This document shows positions 1 to 5,818 of a stretch of 7,932 nucleotides of DNA, piece by piece (the stretch's first letter is position 1; each line of letters opens with the position of its first letter). Source of the stretch: Elusimicrobia bacterium CG06_land_8_20_14_3_00_38_11. GTDB taxonomy: Bacteria; Elusimicrobiota; UBA8919. The DNA is taken from positions 174 to 8,105 of the forward strand of contig PEVQ01000269.1 of the NCBI GenBank assembly GCA_002780205.1, read 5' to 3'. The translations under genes and the position numbers were made by a program. The notes below the pieces were generated by a model. It saw nothing but the letters and a program-made list of their open reading frames with translations, had not been told where the DNA came from and did not search any database.

Positions 1-45
1 ATCTTTTGTTTTATAAACAATTTTTTTCTGTTTTTTCTTTTTCAT
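1..45 (-). CDS. 5' end of an unidentified gene overlapping thrC
   Basis: An ATG at 45-43 overlaps the thrC stop TGA (44-42) in an ATGA arrangement, the usual sign of translational coupling inside an operon. The 15 codons inside the window read MKKKKQKKIVYKTKD and then run off the left edge with no stop. The start is very lysine-rich and too short to identify. There is no clear Shine-Dalgarno sequence before it, which fits reinitiation by ribosomes finishing thrC. From position one would expect a threonine-pathway or co-regulated gene, and homoserine kinase is the missing step, but nothing in these 15 residues supports that assignment. Confidence 0.55.
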   Translation of the reverse strand, partial: MKKKKQKKIVYKTKD

Positions 46-1088
46 AGCCCAATTGCTTTTAGGATTTTTTTCATATTCTGGTCTATTACTTTCGGCTGTA
101 TTGCGGATTTGATTGCTCTGTCAGGGTCTTTGAGTCCGTGACCCGTCAGCGTGCAGACGATTGTAAAACGAGATTGTTTCGCTTTGCTCACAATGACATC
201 TTTATATTTTATAAGCCCTGCAACGGATGCGGCGGATGCGGGTTCAACAAAAATTCCTTCAAGCGAGGCAAGTAATTTATATGCTTTTATGATTTCACCG
301 TCGGTAACCGTATCAATTACGCCTTTTGATTCGTCTCTTGCCTGTTCCGCTTTTTTCCAACTTGCGGGATTGCCGATTTTTATTGCGGTTGCAATTGTTT
401 TCGGATTTTTTACGGGTTTTCCTCTGACAATCGGCGCCGCACCCGATGCCTGAAAACCCATCATTTTAGGACCAGTTTTCCACTCCGTATAACCCTTCCA
501 ATATGCAGTTATATTTCCCGCATTGCCGACGGGAATAAAATGGTAATCAGGTGCTCTCCCTAAAAAATCAATAATTTCAAACGCGGCAGTTTTCTGTCCT
601 TCAATCCGATAAGGATTTAATGAATTCACGAGCGTGAGCGGATATTTTTCAGTAATTTCTAGAACAATTTTTAGTGCATCATCAAAATTTCCCTTGAGGG
701 CGATAACCTTTGCACCATGCATCATCGCCTGAGAAAGTTTTCCGAGAGCGATTGAACCGTCCGGAATTATAACGGAACATTTTAGTCCTGCTCTCGCCGC
801 ATAAGCCGCAGCAGACGCCGCAGTATTTCCGGTGGATGCGCAGATTACCGCTTTGCTTCTACACTCAACCGCTTTTGAGATTGCCATTGTCATACCGCGG
901 TCTTTGAAGGAACCGGTCGGATTTGCGCCTTCAAATTTGAGATAAATTTCGCAATTGATATCTAAAAATTTTTCAATATTTTTTGCACGAAGCAGCGGCG
1001 TGTTGCCTTCGTAAAGCGTAATAATCGGAGTTTTATCCGTCACCGGAAGATATTTTTTATACCTTTCAATTATTCCTTTATAAATCAT
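42..1088 (-). CDS. thrC: Threonine synthase
   Basis: This is a 348-residue fold-type-II PLP enzyme that converts O-phospho-L-homoserine to threonine in the cytoplasm, the last step of threonine synthesis. The N-terminus carries the short-form ThrC pattern YLPVTDKTPI followed by EGNTPL (about 14-32). The PLP lysine is K62 in GSFKDRGM, ASTGNTAAS follows at about 84-92, and the phosphate-binding GNAGN loop is at 188-192. Length agrees with the compact bacterial ThrC of about 350 residues. I start it at the ATG at 1088. An in-frame TTG at 1124 would add 12 residues, but those are encoded by the CAGATT repeat and match nothing in the family. No Shine-Dalgarno sequence is visible before 1088 because the repeat abuts the start. 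It lies 192 bases after hom, with the gap filled by repeats, and its stop overlaps the next gene by ATGA. Confidence 0.95.
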   Translation of the reverse strand: MIYKGIIERYKKYLPVTDKTPIITLYEGNTPLLRAKNIEKFLDINCEIYLKFEGANPTGSFKDRGMTMAISKAVECRSKAVICASTGNTAASAAAYAARAGLKCSVIIPDGSIALGKLSQAMMHGAKVIALKGNFDDALKIVLEITEKYPLTLVNSLNPYRIEGQKTAAFEIIDFLGRAPDYHFIPVGNAGNITAYWKGYTEWKTGPKMMGFQASGAAPIVRGKPVKNPKTIATAIKIGNPASWKKAEQARDESKGVIDTVTDGEIIKAYKLLASLEGIFVEPASAASVAGLIKYKDVIVSKAKQSRFTIVCTLTGHGLKDPDRAIKSAIQPKVIDQNMKKILKAIGL

Positions 1089-1094
1089 ATTTTT

Positions 1095-1272
1095 AACGCA
1101 GATTACGCAGATTTTTAACGGCAATTACACAGATGTCATTCCTGCGAAACTTGTCCCCGCAAAAGCGGGGAGCGGGAATCCCTGTTTTCACAGGGACGGC
1201 GTCTATAGATTCCGTGTCAAGCACGGAATGACACTTCGTGTCATCTGTGTCCATCTGTGTTAATCTGTGGTT
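1095..1272. repeat. Nested interspersed repeat between hom and thrC
   Basis: This fills nearly the whole 192-base hom-thrC gap. The outer shell uses the word CAGAT or its complement ATCTG. On the right arm ATCTG begins at 1243, 1253 and 1263, an exact 10-base period. On the left arm CAGATT occurs at 1099 and 1108, a 9-base period. ACACAGATG (1127-1135) is the perfect complement of CATCTGTGT (1242-1250). A different inverted element is nested inside, bounded by GTCATTCC (1135-1142) and GGAATGAC (1225-1232). Similar sequences are common interspersed repeats in environmental bacterial genomes. Whether they are mobile is not shown here. Confidence 0.85.
1155..1244. other. Cluster of four short perfect hairpins
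   Basis: Four perfect stem-loops lie in or at the edge of the inner repeat of the hom-thrC gap. CCCCGC pairs with GCGGGG around an AAAA loop (1155-1170). CCCTGT pairs with ACAGGG around TTTC (1180-1195). ATTCCGTG pairs with CACGGAAT around TCAAG (1209-1229). ATGACAC pairs with GTGTCAT around TTC (1228-1244); this last one overlaps the third by two bases, so the two compete. In a hom-thrC transcript they could slow decay, attenuate or separate expression of the two genes. None is followed by a U-run on the minus strand, so they are not typical intrinsic terminators. Confidence 0.75.
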
Positions 1273-1280
1273 CCATGTTT

Positions 1281-2579
1281 TTATTCCATTATTCTGAACA
1301 TTACCGTTTTTGATTTAACTATCGGCAAATCATCAATTGTTTTCAGCGCTTTTCTGATATTGCCTTCTTTTGTCTGATGCGTAAGTATTAAGACAGGAAC
1401 GGCTTGTTTTTTGTGACGCTCCTCCTGAAAACATGCGGAAATAGAAACATTGTTTTTTCCCAAAATTCCGGAAATTTTTGAAAGCACACCGGGTTTGTCG
1501 GCAGTGGAAAATCTCAAGTAATATTTTGACTCAATATCTTCAACCGGCATTATGTTCAACTTTATTTTTTTGTCGTATAAAATGAATGGGAATTTTCCCG
1601 CAGTGCCGTAAAAAATATTTGTCGCAAGATACATTATGTCGGAGACAACGGCACTTGCGGCAGCCGGTCCGCCGGCACCTTTCCCGTAAAGCATTATGTC
1701 GCCGCATGAATCACCCTCAATATAAATTGCGTTGTACTCGTTTTCTACCGCAGCCAGCGGATGTTCAGCATCAATAAGCGTGGGACAAACTGTTGCGGAA
1801 ATTTTACCGTTTTTGTTTTCAACCGTTGCCAGAAGTTTTAAGACATAGCCGAACTCGTTTTTGGCATACCTTATATCAATCGGATTTATATTGGAAATTC
1901 CTTCCCTGTGAATTTTTTCAAAAGGAAGATGATTGCCAAACGCAATTGATGCCAGTATTGAAAGTTTCTGAGCGGCGTCGGAACCGTCCAAATCCAACAT
2001 CGGATTCGCCTCCGCAAAACCGGATTTTTGCGCAAGGTGAAGTGCCTCATCAAAACCCATATTATTGTCGGTCATTTTGGAAAGTATAAAATTGGTTGTA
2101 CCGTTTAATATGCCTACAATTGACTGTATTTTATTTGCCGCAAGGCCTTCATTTAATGATTGTATAACCGGAATCCCCGCTCCGACCGCCGCTTCAAAAT
2201 ATACGAGAAGTTTTTTCCTTAACGCAACAGAGAAAATTTCGTCCCAATATTTTGAGAGCACGGATTTATTGGCTGTTACAATGTGTTTCCCGCGGTTCAT
2301 CGCTTCAATAATTATTTTTTTGGAAATATCGTTCCCGCCGATTAATTCAACAAGAATATCCACCGACGGGTCAAGTAAAACTTTATTTATATCTGATGTG
2401 ATTTTTTCCTTCGGCAAATTCAGTTGTTTCAGCCGCGCCAAATCCTTATCACAAACCCATTTTATGTTGATGTCGCATCCGACCCTGTTTTTTATTATGA
2501 CCGAATGTTTTTCCAGAATTTTAACAACATTAACCCCGACGGTGCCGCATCCGATAATCCCAATATTTACATTTTTCAT
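1281..2579 (-). CDS. hom: Homoserine dehydrogenase with C-terminal ACT domain
   Basis: This 432-residue cytoplasmic enzyme reduces L-aspartate 4-semialdehyde to L-homoserine with NAD(P)H, the branch step toward threonine and methionine. The N-terminal Rossmann domain has GCGTVG at 10-15. TANKSVL follows at 102-108, with K105 in the active-site region. The catalytic domain has GTTNFILSKM at 160-169 and AEANPMLDLDGSDAAQKL at 189-206, including E190, D201 and the catalytic lysine K205. A C-terminal ACT domain covers about 352-432 (STADKPGVLSKISGILG). In this family that domain is the usual site of threonine feedback, which I infer here. The length is typical of monofunctional HSD with ACT; no aspartokinase domain is fused. 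ATG at 2579 is preceded by AGAGG at good spacing. Only 2 bases separate it from the aminotransferase stop, so the two are almost certainly co-transcribed. Confidence 0.97.
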   Translation of the reverse strand: MKNVNIGIIGCGTVGVNVVKILEKHSVIIKNRVGCDINIKWVCDKDLARLKQLNLPKEKITSDINKVLLDPSVDILVELIGGNDISKKIIIEAMNRGKHIVTANKSVLSKYWDEIFSVALRKKLLVYFEAAVGAGIPVIQSLNEGLAANKIQSIVGILNGTTNFILSKMTDNNMGFDEALHLAQKSGFAEANPMLDLDGSDAAQKLSILASIAFGNHLPFEKIHREGISNINPIDIRYAKNEFGYVLKLLATVENKNGKISATVCPTLIDAEHPLAAVENEYNAIYIEGDSCGDIMLYGKGAGGPAAASAVVSDIMYLATNIFYGTAGKFPFILYDKKIKLNIMPVEDIESKYYLRFSTADKPGVLSKISGILGKNNVSISACFQEERHKKQAVPVLILTHQTKEGNIRKALKTIDDLPIVKSKTVMFRIME

Positions 2580-2581
2580 AC

Positions 2582-3763
2582 TTAACCTCTCATAAATTTT
2601 TTAAGACGCATTAGTGCGTCGTGAAATCTGTTGAAATGCGTGACCAATGCAAACCTTACATATCCCTCGCCGTATTTTCCGAAACCGGTTCCGGGCGAAC
2701 AGGCGATACCTGTTTTTCTGATGAGTTCTTCGGAAAATTTTAATGAGCCATCTTTCTGAAACTTTTCCGGCAACTTCGCCCAAAGATACATTGTGGCTTT
2801 CGGTTTCTCAACGGTAAAACTGAGTTTATTAAGGCCATCACAAAATTTATCGCGGCGCTTTTTATATTCTTCAAGCGTTTTTTTCATAACATTTTCCGAA
2901 GAATTCAGCGCCGTCGCCGCCGCCAATTGCAAAAATGTAGGAACACCGTAATCAACAAACGACTTGAATTTTTCTAAAGGCGCAATAATTTTAGAATTGC
3001 CAAGGCAAAATCCCACCCGCCAGCCTGCCATATTGTATGTTTTGGAAAGCGAGTAAAATTCCACTCCTACATCTTTTGCACCAGTTGTTTGCAAAAACGA
3101 CGGTGCGATATAATCATCAAAAGTAATTTCGGAATATGCGTTATCGTGACAGACAATGATGTCGTATTTTTTTGCGAACCGGATCACTTCCTTAAAAAAC
3201 GATAAGTCGTCAACAGTTGCTGTCGTCGGATTATTCGGATAATTCAGAAACATCAGTTTTGCCCGGCGCGCAACTTTTTCCGGAATTTTCGTTAAATCCG
3301 GGAGCCATCTGTTTTCCGCCGTGAGCGGCATATCGTGAATTTTTCCGCCGGCCAAAATTACACCGTTAAGATGCACCGGATAGGCGGGATTTGCAACAAG
3401 TGCGATATCGCCGGGATCCAAATATGCCATGCATAAATGGGCAATTCCCTCTTTGGAACCGATTAAAACAATTGCTTCGTTGTCGGGATTCAGTTCGACA
3501 TCAAATCTTTTTTTGTACCAATTGCAAACCGCTTGTCTTAACTTCGGCATCCCCTTCGCCTGAGGATAACGATGTGTCCCCGGATGGTTTTTCACCGTAT
3601 CAATAAGCCTCTCAATAATAAAATCCGGGGTCGGCATATCAGGATTTCCCATAGCCAAATCAATTACATCAAGTTTTTTTGAATATGCTTCTTTTTTTAG
3701 AATATTTATTATTGAAAAAATATAAGGCGGCAGTTTGCCGAGTTTTTTTGAATATGGTTTCAT
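2582..3763 (-). CDS. alaC: AlaC-type class I/II aminotransferase
   Basis: This is a 393-residue fold-type-I PLP aminotransferase. Its text closely follows the AlaC (glutamate-pyruvate aminotransferase) pattern: LPPYIF at 11-16, DLAMGNPDMPTPDFI at 35-49, a THRYPQAKG segment at 63-71, NYPNNPT at 174-180, HDNAYSE at 206-212, and EFYSLSKTYNMAGWRVGF at 235-252 with K241 as the PLP-binding lysine. A carboxylate-binding arginine probably lies in YVRFALV near the C-terminus. The related LL-diaminopimelate and aspartate aminotransferases share much of this, so the exact substrate is uncertain. Its place 2 bases upstream of hom suggests a role feeding or balancing the aspartate family. I start at ATG 3763. 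An in-frame ATG at 3820 adds 19 residues that are encoded by CACGAAT repeat units and are not family sequence. A weak purine-rich GAGAGAAG lies upstream. Confidence 0.85.
   Translation of the reverse strand: MKPYSKKLGKLPPYIFSIINILKKEAYSKKLDVIDLAMGNPDMPTPDFIIERLIDTVKNHPGTHRYPQAKGMPKLRQAVCNWYKKRFDVELNPDNEAIVLIGSKEGIAHLCMAYLDPGDIALVANPAYPVHLNGVILAGGKIHDMPLTAENRWLPDLTKIPEKVARRAKLMFLNYPNNPTTATVDDLSFFKEVIRFAKKYDIIVCHDNAYSEITFDDYIAPSFLQTTGAKDVGVEFYSLSKTYNMAGWRVGFCLGNSKIIAPLEKFKSFVDYGVPTFLQLAAATALNSSENVMKKTLEEYKKRRDKFCDGLNKLSFTVEKPKATMYLWAKLPEKFQKDGSLKFSEELIRKTGIACSPGTGFGKYGEGYVRFALVTHFNRFHDALMRLKKFMRG
2586..2590 (-). promoter_or_regulatory. Shine-Dalgarno site of hom
   Basis: AGAGG lies 6 bases before the hom ATG and is embedded in the last codons of the aminotransferase gene. 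Ribosomes finishing the upstream gene would clear it, so it fixes the hom start and points to coupled translation. Confidence 0.7.
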
Positions 3764-3778
3764 GTTCGCTTCTCTCAC

Positions 3779-3984
3779 ATTCACGAATAACACATCACGA
3801 ATTTTATCACGAATGTTCACGAATGAGATTCTTCGGTCGCCGCGGCGACCTCAGAATGACTGCTTCTGTGGTGTCATGCTGAGCGACCGAAGGGAGTCCC
3901 CGTGGGATGAAACGAAGCATCTCGCCCTTGCAGTTAGTCGTGCTGTGTTCGTGATGTTTGCTTTTATTCGTGTGTTTCTATTCG
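3779..3984. repeat. Nested CACGAAT / GTCATnCTGAG repeat
   Basis: The outer left arm has four CACGAAT words starting at 3782, 3796, 3808 and 3818, with spacing falling 14, 12, 10. The right arm has the complementary words around 3948-3984, including ATTCGTG at 3965. The inner element is inverted: GAGATTCTTCGG (3825) faces GAAGCATCTC (3914-3923), and TCAGAATGAC (3851-3860) faces GTCATGCTGA (3872-3881). It fills the gap between the 82-residue gene and the aminotransferase and supplies the former's stop codon. This is the same nested architecture as the hom-thrC gap but uses different words. Confidence 0.85.
3835..3850. repeat. Perfect 16-bp palindrome GGTCGCCGCGGCGACC
   Basis: GGTCGCCG is followed directly by its own reverse complement CGGCGACC with no loop. 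It sits inside the left half of the inner repeat, where the other half instead carries GAGCGACCGAAGG. It is all G+C except two positions, in an otherwise A+T-leaning gap. It could be a cruciform, a dimer-binding site or a fold-back scar of the repeat; the sequence does not decide. Confidence 0.85.
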
Positions 3985-4226
3985 CGTTCCAATATCTCCG
4001 GGACACGCTTTGCAAATTCAAAAATCACAAGCCCCATCAGAATGCAGGCAAGTCCATAGACGACTTCAAAGCCGGCATATTTAGACCAATTTGCAAGCGG
4101 AACAAATTCCGACTCGGGAAGCCCGACGAATACATCATACAAGCCCTTTATTACAACGATTATTCCCCAAACGGTAAAAATCCAGCCGCTGCTCTTAAAA
4201 ACAGCACGATATTTTATTTTTTGCAT
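3978..4226 (-). CDS. Small two-segment membrane protein, unknown function
   Basis: This is an 82-residue protein I do not recognise. It starts MQKIKYRAVFKSS, a positively charged cytoplasmic-looking head. It then has one hydrophobic segment at about 14-35 (GWIFTVWGIIVVIKGLYDV), a short polar loop containing LPESEFVPLANW, a second segment at about 51-71 (YGLACILMGLVIFEFA), and a charged tail KRVPEILERE. The pattern suggests an inner-membrane hairpin with both ends inside. A GTG at 4232 would add two residues, but it lies within the Shine-Dalgarno stretch AAAGGTG, so ATG at 4226 is chosen. The TAG stop lies inside the CACGAAT repeat, so the native C-terminus may have been altered. It sits between ilvC and the aminotransferase; nothing links it to their pathway beyond position. 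Confidence 0.7.
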   Translation of the reverse strand: MQKIKYRAVFKSSGWIFTVWGIIVVIKGLYDVFVGLPESEFVPLANWSKYAGFEVVYGLACILMGLVIFEFAKRVPEILERE

Positions 4227-4229
4227 AAT

Positions 4230-4236
4230 CACCTTT
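4230..4236 (-). promoter_or_regulatory. Shine-Dalgarno site deciding the start of the 82-residue gene
   Basis: AAAGGTG is followed five bases after its GG by ATG at 4226. The competing GTG start at 4232 overlaps this motif and would be left with no binding site of its own. Confidence 0.6.
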
Positions 4237-4382
4237 TAATCTCGGAGCGAGGGTGTTGCTGAGGTGAGTTTCTCGCAGATCGGCTTACGCATTCAGCCGA
4301 CCGAGAGAGAGCGCTGCCTCAAGCAGATAGCGTCCCACCGAGACAATTCCCGAGCGACCGCAGGAAGTCCCTTTAGGGGCGA
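4233..4382. repeat. Gap with a degenerate copy of the GAGCGACC module
   Basis: This 150-base stretch has no supportable gene. At 4352-4371 it holds a 20-base module matching 3881-3900 at 18 of 20 positions in the same orientation, so the 82-residue gene is bracketed by direct copies. A small imperfect stem CGGCT/AGCCG around 4281-4299 and a CCCT/AGGG pair at 4369-4378 just after the ilvC stop are also visible. Neither is followed by a U-run on the minus strand, so no intrinsic terminator is called. Confidence 0.6.
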
Positions 4383-5441
4383 CTATTTCTTTTTCCAATT
4401 TTCCGGTCTTAATGACCGCACGGCAGCGCCGGCTCGCCACATCTCGGAGTCCCTTATTTGCTTCAATTCTGCGTCAAGTTTTTCTTTGTAATCAGTCGCA
4501 CTGTTCACTTCAAGCACTCTCTTTGTCTCTTTGCCGGATTTAACTCTCTCATATAGTTCTTCAAATACCGGCTCAACCGCCTTTCTGAATTTAGGCATCC
4601 AATCAAGTGCACCTCGCTGGGCAGTGGTTGAGCAGTTTGCAAACATCCAGTCCATACCGTTTTCGGCGACAAGCCGTATTAAACTTTGGGTGAGTTCTTC
4701 AACTGTTTCGTTGAATGCTTCAGACGGATTGTGCCCATGTTTCCTCAAAATATTATATTGCGCTTCCAGTATTCCGGCTAACGCACCCATCAGAGTTCCT
4801 CTCTCTCCGGTGAGATCGCTAAGGACCTCTTTTTCAAAAGTCGTCGGAAAAAGAAATCCCGAACCGACGGCGATACCAAGCGCAAGTGCCCGTTGCATTG
4901 CATTACCGGTTGCATCCTGAAAGACAGCGAAACTTGAATTTATTCCGCTACCTGAAAGAAAATTCCTTCTCACCGATAGTCCGGAACCCTTCGGTGCAAC
5001 CATTATAACATCAATATCTTTCGGCGGGATAACTCTTGTCTGGTCTTTATAGACGATTGAAAACCCGTGCGAAAAATAAAGTGCTTTCCCTTTTGTAAGA
5101 AACGGTTTCAATTTGGGCCATACCGCCGTCTGTCCCGCGTCGGAAATAAGATACTGAACTATTGTTCCTTTCTGCGCCGCTTCTTCAATATTGAAAAGCG
5201 TCTTGCCGGGCACCCAACCGTCTTTAACCGCTTTATCCCAATAAACTTTTTCTTCAGGTCGCTGACCGATGATAACATTGATTTTGTTATCTCGCATATT
5301 CATAGATTGCGCCGGTCCCTGAACGCCGTATCCGATAACCGCGACAACTTCATTTTTCAGAACTTCCTGTGCTTTTGACAGAGGAAATTCATCCCTTGTT
5401 ACCACTTCTTCCACACCCCCGCCGAAATCAATCTTCGCCAT
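4383..5441 (-). CDS. ilvC: Ketol-acid reductoisomerase, fungal/Bacteroidetes-like branch
   Basis: This 352-residue enzyme does the Mg- and NAD(P)H-dependent isomerisation and reduction of 2-acetolactate or 2-aceto-2-hydroxybutyrate, the second common step of valine, leucine and isoleucine synthesis. The N-terminal dinucleotide domain has VIGYGVQGPAQ at 35-45. The candidate active-site histidine is H125 in YFSHGF, followed by VAPKGSG at 148-154. Metal ligands are expected at D209 and E213 in SDLTGERG and at E245 and E249 in NETVEE. The wording NMRDNKINVIIG, DGWVPGKTLF, GINSSFAV and ALDWMPKF follows the yeast Ilv5/Bacteroidetes type rather than the E. coli long form or the common short class I form. 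Length also fits that branch. ATG at 5441 has an excellent AAGGAGGG 7 bases upstream. Tandem repeats lie upstream and a degenerate repeat follows the TAG stop. Confidence 0.96.
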   Translation of the reverse strand: MAKIDFGGGVEEVVTRDEFPLSKAQEVLKNEVVAVIGYGVQGPAQSMNMRDNKINVIIGQRPEEKVYWDKAVKDGWVPGKTLFNIEEAAQKGTIVQYLISDAGQTAVWPKLKPFLTKGKALYFSHGFSIVYKDQTRVIPPKDIDVIMVAPKGSGLSVRRNFLSGSGINSSFAVFQDATGNAMQRALALGIAVGSGFLFPTTFEKEVLSDLTGERGTLMGALAGILEAQYNILRKHGHNPSEAFNETVEELTQSLIRLVAENGMDWMFANCSTTAQRGALDWMPKFRKAVEPVFEELYERVKSGKETKRVLEVNSATDYKEKLDAELKQIRDSEMWRAGAAVRSLRPENWKKK

Positions 5442-5448
5442 TGCTCTA

Positions 5449-5456
5449 CCCTCCTT
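5449..5456 (-). promoter_or_regulatory. Strong Shine-Dalgarno site of ilvC
   Basis: AAGGAGGG ends 7 bases before the ilvC ATG. It is the strongest ribosome binding site in the window; tyrS and thrC have none visible, which suggests high translation of ilvC. Confidence 0.85.
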
Positions 5457-5480
5457 TTTATTTTGGTATTGTCAAAACTT

Positions 5481-5570
5481 AACTGCAGAGAACGCAGAGC
5501 ACGCAAAGAATTTTAAAAATTATTAACGATACATTCATCTCTCTTCGCGTTCTCTATGCACTCTGCGGTT
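5481..5570. repeat. GCAGAG-type inverted repeat upstream of ilvC
   Basis: Two 30-base arms, AACTGCAGAGAACGCAGAGC... at 5481-5510 and the complement of 5541-5570, match at about 22 of 30 positions by hand alignment. An A+T-rich spacer of exactly 30 bases separates them. Within the left arm GCAGAG recurs at 9-base spacing and continues into GCAAAG. The element sits 40 bases before the ilvC start, so any promoter for ilvC must lie within, beyond or just after it. The same AACCGCAGAG word recurs near 6267 and 7736. Confidence 0.8.
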
Positions 5571-5600
5571 CATTTCTTTTCATTTTATTTTTGACATTAC

Positions 5601-5643
5601 CCCGCTGATTAACGCTGATTTTCATCTGCGGTCATCTACGTTG
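5601..5643. repeat. GCTGATTAAC-type repeat
   Basis: GCTGATTAAC is followed directly by GCTGATT at a 10-base period. The right side ATCTGCGGTCATCTACG is its partial inverted partner (CCGC at the left faces GCGG at the right). It lies 30 bases beyond the GCAGAG element in the same gap. It shares the GATTAAC core with the repeats at 1242-1272 and 7640-7700 while differing in flanking bases. Confidence 0.65.
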
Positions 5644-5818
5644 CCCTATTATTAAGCGTTTTTACAGGTCAATTGTGAGACCCGATAAAACTTCTGTATC
5701 ATCCAAAAATTTGCCGGTTAACAAAAGAGAATGAGACAAAATCATTGCAAAATGATTACTGTCAAAAAAGTTGAAATGTGGAGTATCAAAATATATGTGA
5801 AGCGTCCCTATATTTTCT
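5644..5818. other. Gap with no gene seen; two small inverted repeats
   Basis: The region between 5442 and 5818 has no coding sequence I can support. The part right of the repeats holds only two small stems: GGTC/GACC at about 5668-5683 and a perfect 7-base stem AATCATT-GCAA-AATGATT at 5740-5757. I see no convincing promoter or terminator. Plus-strand open frames here run through repeats and into the antisense of the neighbouring gene and look accidental. Confidence 0.5.

Noticed and set aside
1095..1272. CRISPR-like array from regularly spaced words.
   Set aside because: Units are only 9-10 bases, without repeat-length direct repeats or unique spacers, and the arrangement is inverted; no cas genes are present.
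2065..2595. A 176-codon plus-strand frame antisense to hom.
   Set aside because: Lies wholly opposite a well-supported coding region and shows no domain pattern; it is a shadow.
3735..4262. A 175-codon plus-strand frame across the repeat and the antisense of the small membrane gene.
   Set aside because: Composed of repeat words and antisense sequence, low-complexity in composition, no ribosome binding site or family pattern, and opposite to all supported genes.
4272..4310. Rho-independent terminator after ilvC.
   Set aside because: The stem is imperfect and no U-run follows on the minus strand.
5442..5480. TTGACA on the minus strand just upstream of ilvC as a -35 promoter box.
   Set aside because: A -10 box at normal spacing would fall on the Shine-Dalgarno site and no good match is present, so it could not give a usual leader.
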